NCBI RefSeq assembly: GCF_003011885.1
Contig: NZ_PXXO01000005.1
Coordinates: 119,027 to 183,026, forward strand
From: Cyanobium usitatum str. Tous
GTDB taxonomy: Bacteria > Cyanobacteriota > Cyanobacteriia > PCC-6307 > Cyanobiaceae
Direction: 5' to 3'
Length of the DNA stretch: 64,000 nucleotides
Part shown: positions 62,222 through 64,000 of the stretch, in pieces
Layout of the letters: each line of letters opens with the position of its first letter
Numbering within the stretch: the stretch's first letter is position 1
Translations under genes and position numbers: made by a program
Notes under the pieces: model-generated
What the model was told of the DNA's origin: nothing
What the model saw: only the letters and a program-made list of their open reading frames with translations
Databases searched by the model: none

Positions 62222-62674
62222 GAGAAAAGCCCAGGTTGGGGAGTTTGCCCATTGTGAACGCTCCTTCCTTTCACTCGCCGTCACTGGCTTGCCACAGCCA
62301 CGACTCCCCAAGCCTTCTATGCCAGAACCTCTCAAATAGATTTTTGAGTCGTACCAGGCACTTTGGCGGCCACTGTCTTGCCCTGGGCGGATCGATCAGG
62401 GCTGCTGAGCTGTGGGGTTTTCCCCCGAATTCAACGGTATCCCGCCATAAACGGCGACTTTTCCACAGGCTGAACGCCCCAGACCCCGCTGCTGGCGCCA
62501 GCAGTGCAGCCCCCGCTGGGGAAAGCCCTCTCCTCTTGACCGGCGGCAGCGGGGAGTTTTGGCCAGCCCATGAGGAGCAGCAAGCCGCCAGGAAGGCAGC
62601 TCAGGACTTACTTCTCATGGCAAGACACGGCCTTGTCGGACTGGTTTTGCTGCTTTGACGCCGCTGCGGTCCAC
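62222..62674. other. Intergenic, no recognisable gene
   Basis: The frames are short and lack family features. The right part leads into the DUF2811 gene; open frame continues upstream of its proposed GTG start for about 100 bases, but that translation does not look like the family. Confidence 0.4.
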
Positions 62675-62824
62675 GTGAGCGTCGTCAATGAGTTCCCGGA
62701 GGACCTGTACCAGGCGATGCGGGAATTCATCAGCAGCCATCCCAACTGGGACCAGTACCGCCTGTTGCAGGCAGCGCTTGCGGGCTTCCTTTTTCAGCGC
62801 GATCCGGCCTGCCTGAGCCGCTAG
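62675..62824 (+). CDS. DUF2811 family protein
   Basis: VSVVNEFPEDLYQAMREFIS then HPNWDQYRLLQAALAGFLFQ matches the short cyanobacterial DUF2811 family (a beta strand followed by ribbon-helix-helix-like helices). A GTG at 62675 gives 49 residues with the expected N-terminus; the open frame begins at ATG 62570, and the extra 35 residues would be atypical. The function is unknown. It overlaps the convergent EamA gene's stop by 4 bases. Confidence 0.58.
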   Translation: MSVVNEFPEDLYQAMREFISSHPNWDQYRLLQAALAGFLFQRDPACLSR

Positions 62825-63249
62825 ACCCAGGCAACCAAAGCAGCGCCGATAGCCATCAGCACCACCCCGAGCCAGGCCTTGAGGTCGAGCTGCTCACCAA
62901 GCAGCAGCAGCGCCAGCAGGGCAATCAGCACAACACTGAGCTTGTCGAGTGCCGCCACCCCAGCCACGGGCCCCAGCTGCAGGGCTCGGCTGTAGCAGAA
63001 CCACGAGACCCCTGTCGCCAGACCGGAGAGGGCGAGAGCGCCCAGGCTGAGAGCGGGCAGGTGGCGTATCTCCTGCCAATCGAGCCGGCCGCTGACCAGC
63101 AGCACCAGAGCCAGCACAATCGCTACGGCCAGGGTGCGGAACAGGGTGGCCATCCCCGCATCCACTCCCTGCACCCCCACCTTGATCAATAGAGCGGTTA
63201 CGGCTGCGGAGAGCGCGGCCGCTACGGCCCACAGCTGCCAGTTCTGCAC
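62821..63249 (-). CDS. EamA-type small transporter
   Basis: A 142-residue protein equal to one EamA unit with about five spans: AVAAALSAAVTALLIKVGVQ, GMATLFRTLAVAIVLALVLL, LSGLATGVSWFCYSRALQLG, then AALDKLSVVLIALLALLLLG and GVVLMAIGAALVAW. The RALQLGP-VA-LDKLS pattern is standard for the DMT superfamily. Single-unit members function as dimers; the substrate is unknown. Isolated leftward gene. Confidence 0.85.
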   Translation of the reverse strand: MQNWQLWAVAAALSAAVTALLIKVGVQGVDAGMATLFRTLAVAIVLALVLLVSGRLDWQEIRHLPALSLGALALSGLATGVSWFCYSRALQLGPVAGVAALDKLSVVLIALLALLLLGEQLDLKAWLGVVLMAIGAALVAWV

Positions 63250-63304
63250 GGAGCGTTTTGCATTGGGAAGCTATGAGCTGAGGATATCCGCGCTGGCAAG
63301 CCTT

Positions 63305-63553
63305 CTATGATTTACTGCTATCTACAATGATGCAACCTCTACCCTCGGCATCGCACCACAACTTATAAATATTAAGAACGTTTGGGCGAATACCGGCTAC
63401 AGGGTCTTTCAAGAAGCCTTGACGCTTTGCCGCTTCAAAAAGGATGCGTTCCTTTTGCGTTAACCTGTGAGGAACTCGACGACTTCCAATTTTTGATTGA
63501 GTCGATTTACCGCGGCTTAATCTTTCTACGTCGTCCTTGATTTGCCGAGACAT
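63305..63553 (-). CDS. Small basic protein of unknown function
   Basis: An 82-residue protein: a basic N-terminal part (RLSRGKSTQSKIGSRRVPHR), a helix with LTQKERILFEAAKRQGFLKD, and a C-terminal segment with Asn-Ile-Tyr-Lys-Leu-Trp-Cys-Asp-Ala. It is AT-richer than most of the window. The neighbouring IS fragment suggests a mobile or recently arrived piece. The family is not recognised. Confidence 0.5.
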   Translation of the reverse strand: MSRQIKDDVERLSRGKSTQSKIGSRRVPHRLTQKERILFEAAKRQGFLKDPVAGIRPNVLNIYKLWCDAEGRGCIIVDSSKS

Positions 63554-63604
63554 AATAAAAATGGGGGTGGGCCAAGCAGTATATGGAACAAAAGTCGAGT
63601 ATTA

Positions 63605-64000
63605 GGGAATCTCTGGACAAACGGGGTTTGAGCCGGAGGCAGTGAGCAGAAAAGAGTGCCTTTGACCGTAAATTGCCTCTGAGGCCCTTTTCAGAGGACT
63701 TTTGATCTCCTGTTCAGCCACTTTGGGCTGGTTTTGAAGCTGAATGGCGGTGTTCAGACACACCAAGCCCCCGGTCAGACTGTCGCAAGCAAATGTCGTC
63801 GGGCCTGGAAAAGGTTCGAGAGTGCCGCCATCACATTGATCTTGCAGCGATTTTTGGCGAGGCCGCGCAGACGGGTCTTCTGAAAGCCAAACTGCTGCTA
63901 TGGCCTCCGGCCGACTTCGTCTAGATCACCCGGAAAGGATGCTCAACCTTGGAGCGGATGTGAGCTTTGGCCGTCTCGATCAGATCCTGCAGCTTTCCAT
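63605..64000 (-). mobile_element. IS5-family insertion sequence end with broken transposase
   Basis: Leftward translation from the window edge gives TAKAHIRSKVEHPFRVI and a TAG. After a frameshift it continues QQFGFQKTRLRGLAKNRCKI then NVMAALSNLFQARRHLLATV and TGA. EHPFRVIKRQFGFxKxRxRGLAKN is the C-terminal signature of IS5-type DDE transposases; the catalytic Glu helix would be just upstream. The element end is probably near 63605 (GGGAATCTCTGGACAA), an IS5-like terminal sequence. The copy is inactive. The rest lies outside the window. Confidence 0.65.

Overview
The window reads as a high-GC picocyanobacterial chromosome segment of the Synechococcus/Cyanobium type. The main evidence is two one-helix high-light-inducible (Hli) proteins, a plant-type [2Fe-2S] ferredoxin, a cyanobacterial AbrB regulator, a Nif11-domain protein, a DUF2811 protein and several small proteins typical of these genomes. 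The lineage assignment is inference; no rRNA or tRNA gene was seen that would settle it.

Layout. 1-4.8 kb: a decayed paralogue, a Nif11 gene inside a segment repeated at 45.6 kb, then a leftward run of DUF924, thiamine-binding, class II aldolase and a membrane-anchored unknown, ending in a broken VapC-like toxin. 5.3-14.6 kb: housekeeping and redox genes, namely a CPA2 antiporter, a Nudix hydrolase, a degenerate sigma54-type ATPase fused to a NapH-like iron-sulfur membrane domain, a ferredoxin with no normal start codon, an RCK-membrane-RCK protein, TerB, two Hli genes and YccF. 14.7-17.7 kb: an FAD oxidoreductase and a fatty-acid-desaturase-family protein. 18.3-34 kb: a 4888-residue DUF4347/RTX protein followed by a SurA-like foldase, with a decayed DUF4347 piece just upstream. 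34-45.4 kb: valS and cupin relics, a CorC-type protein, an active-site-less UmuD-like protein, AbrB, a nuclease with a frameshifted-off Excalibur tail, a CDF transporter, a low-GC methyltransferase, DUF6629, a pirin/FMN-reductase/PPC-domain operon and a CrtI/CrtH-like desaturase. 46-60.2 kb: a beta-barrel-like outer membrane protein divergent from a 4131-residue DUF11-like/VCBS/VWA protein. 60.2-64 kb: small membrane and secreted proteins, an EamA protein and an IS5-type transposase fragment cut by the window edge.

How it fits together. The two giant genes (about 27 kb of the 64) encode very large, probably exported adhesin-like proteins. One carries its own periplasmic-foldase-like partner and the other sits beside an outer membrane protein. 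No type I secretion ABC transporter or membrane-fusion protein is present, so export must depend on genes elsewhere. Gene relics are unusually frequent: at least eight identifiable proteins survive only as truncated, frameshifted or internally deleted copies, several of them next to an intact or second copy. The segment has therefore been shaped by repeated duplication, deletion and decay. There are no CRISPR arrays.
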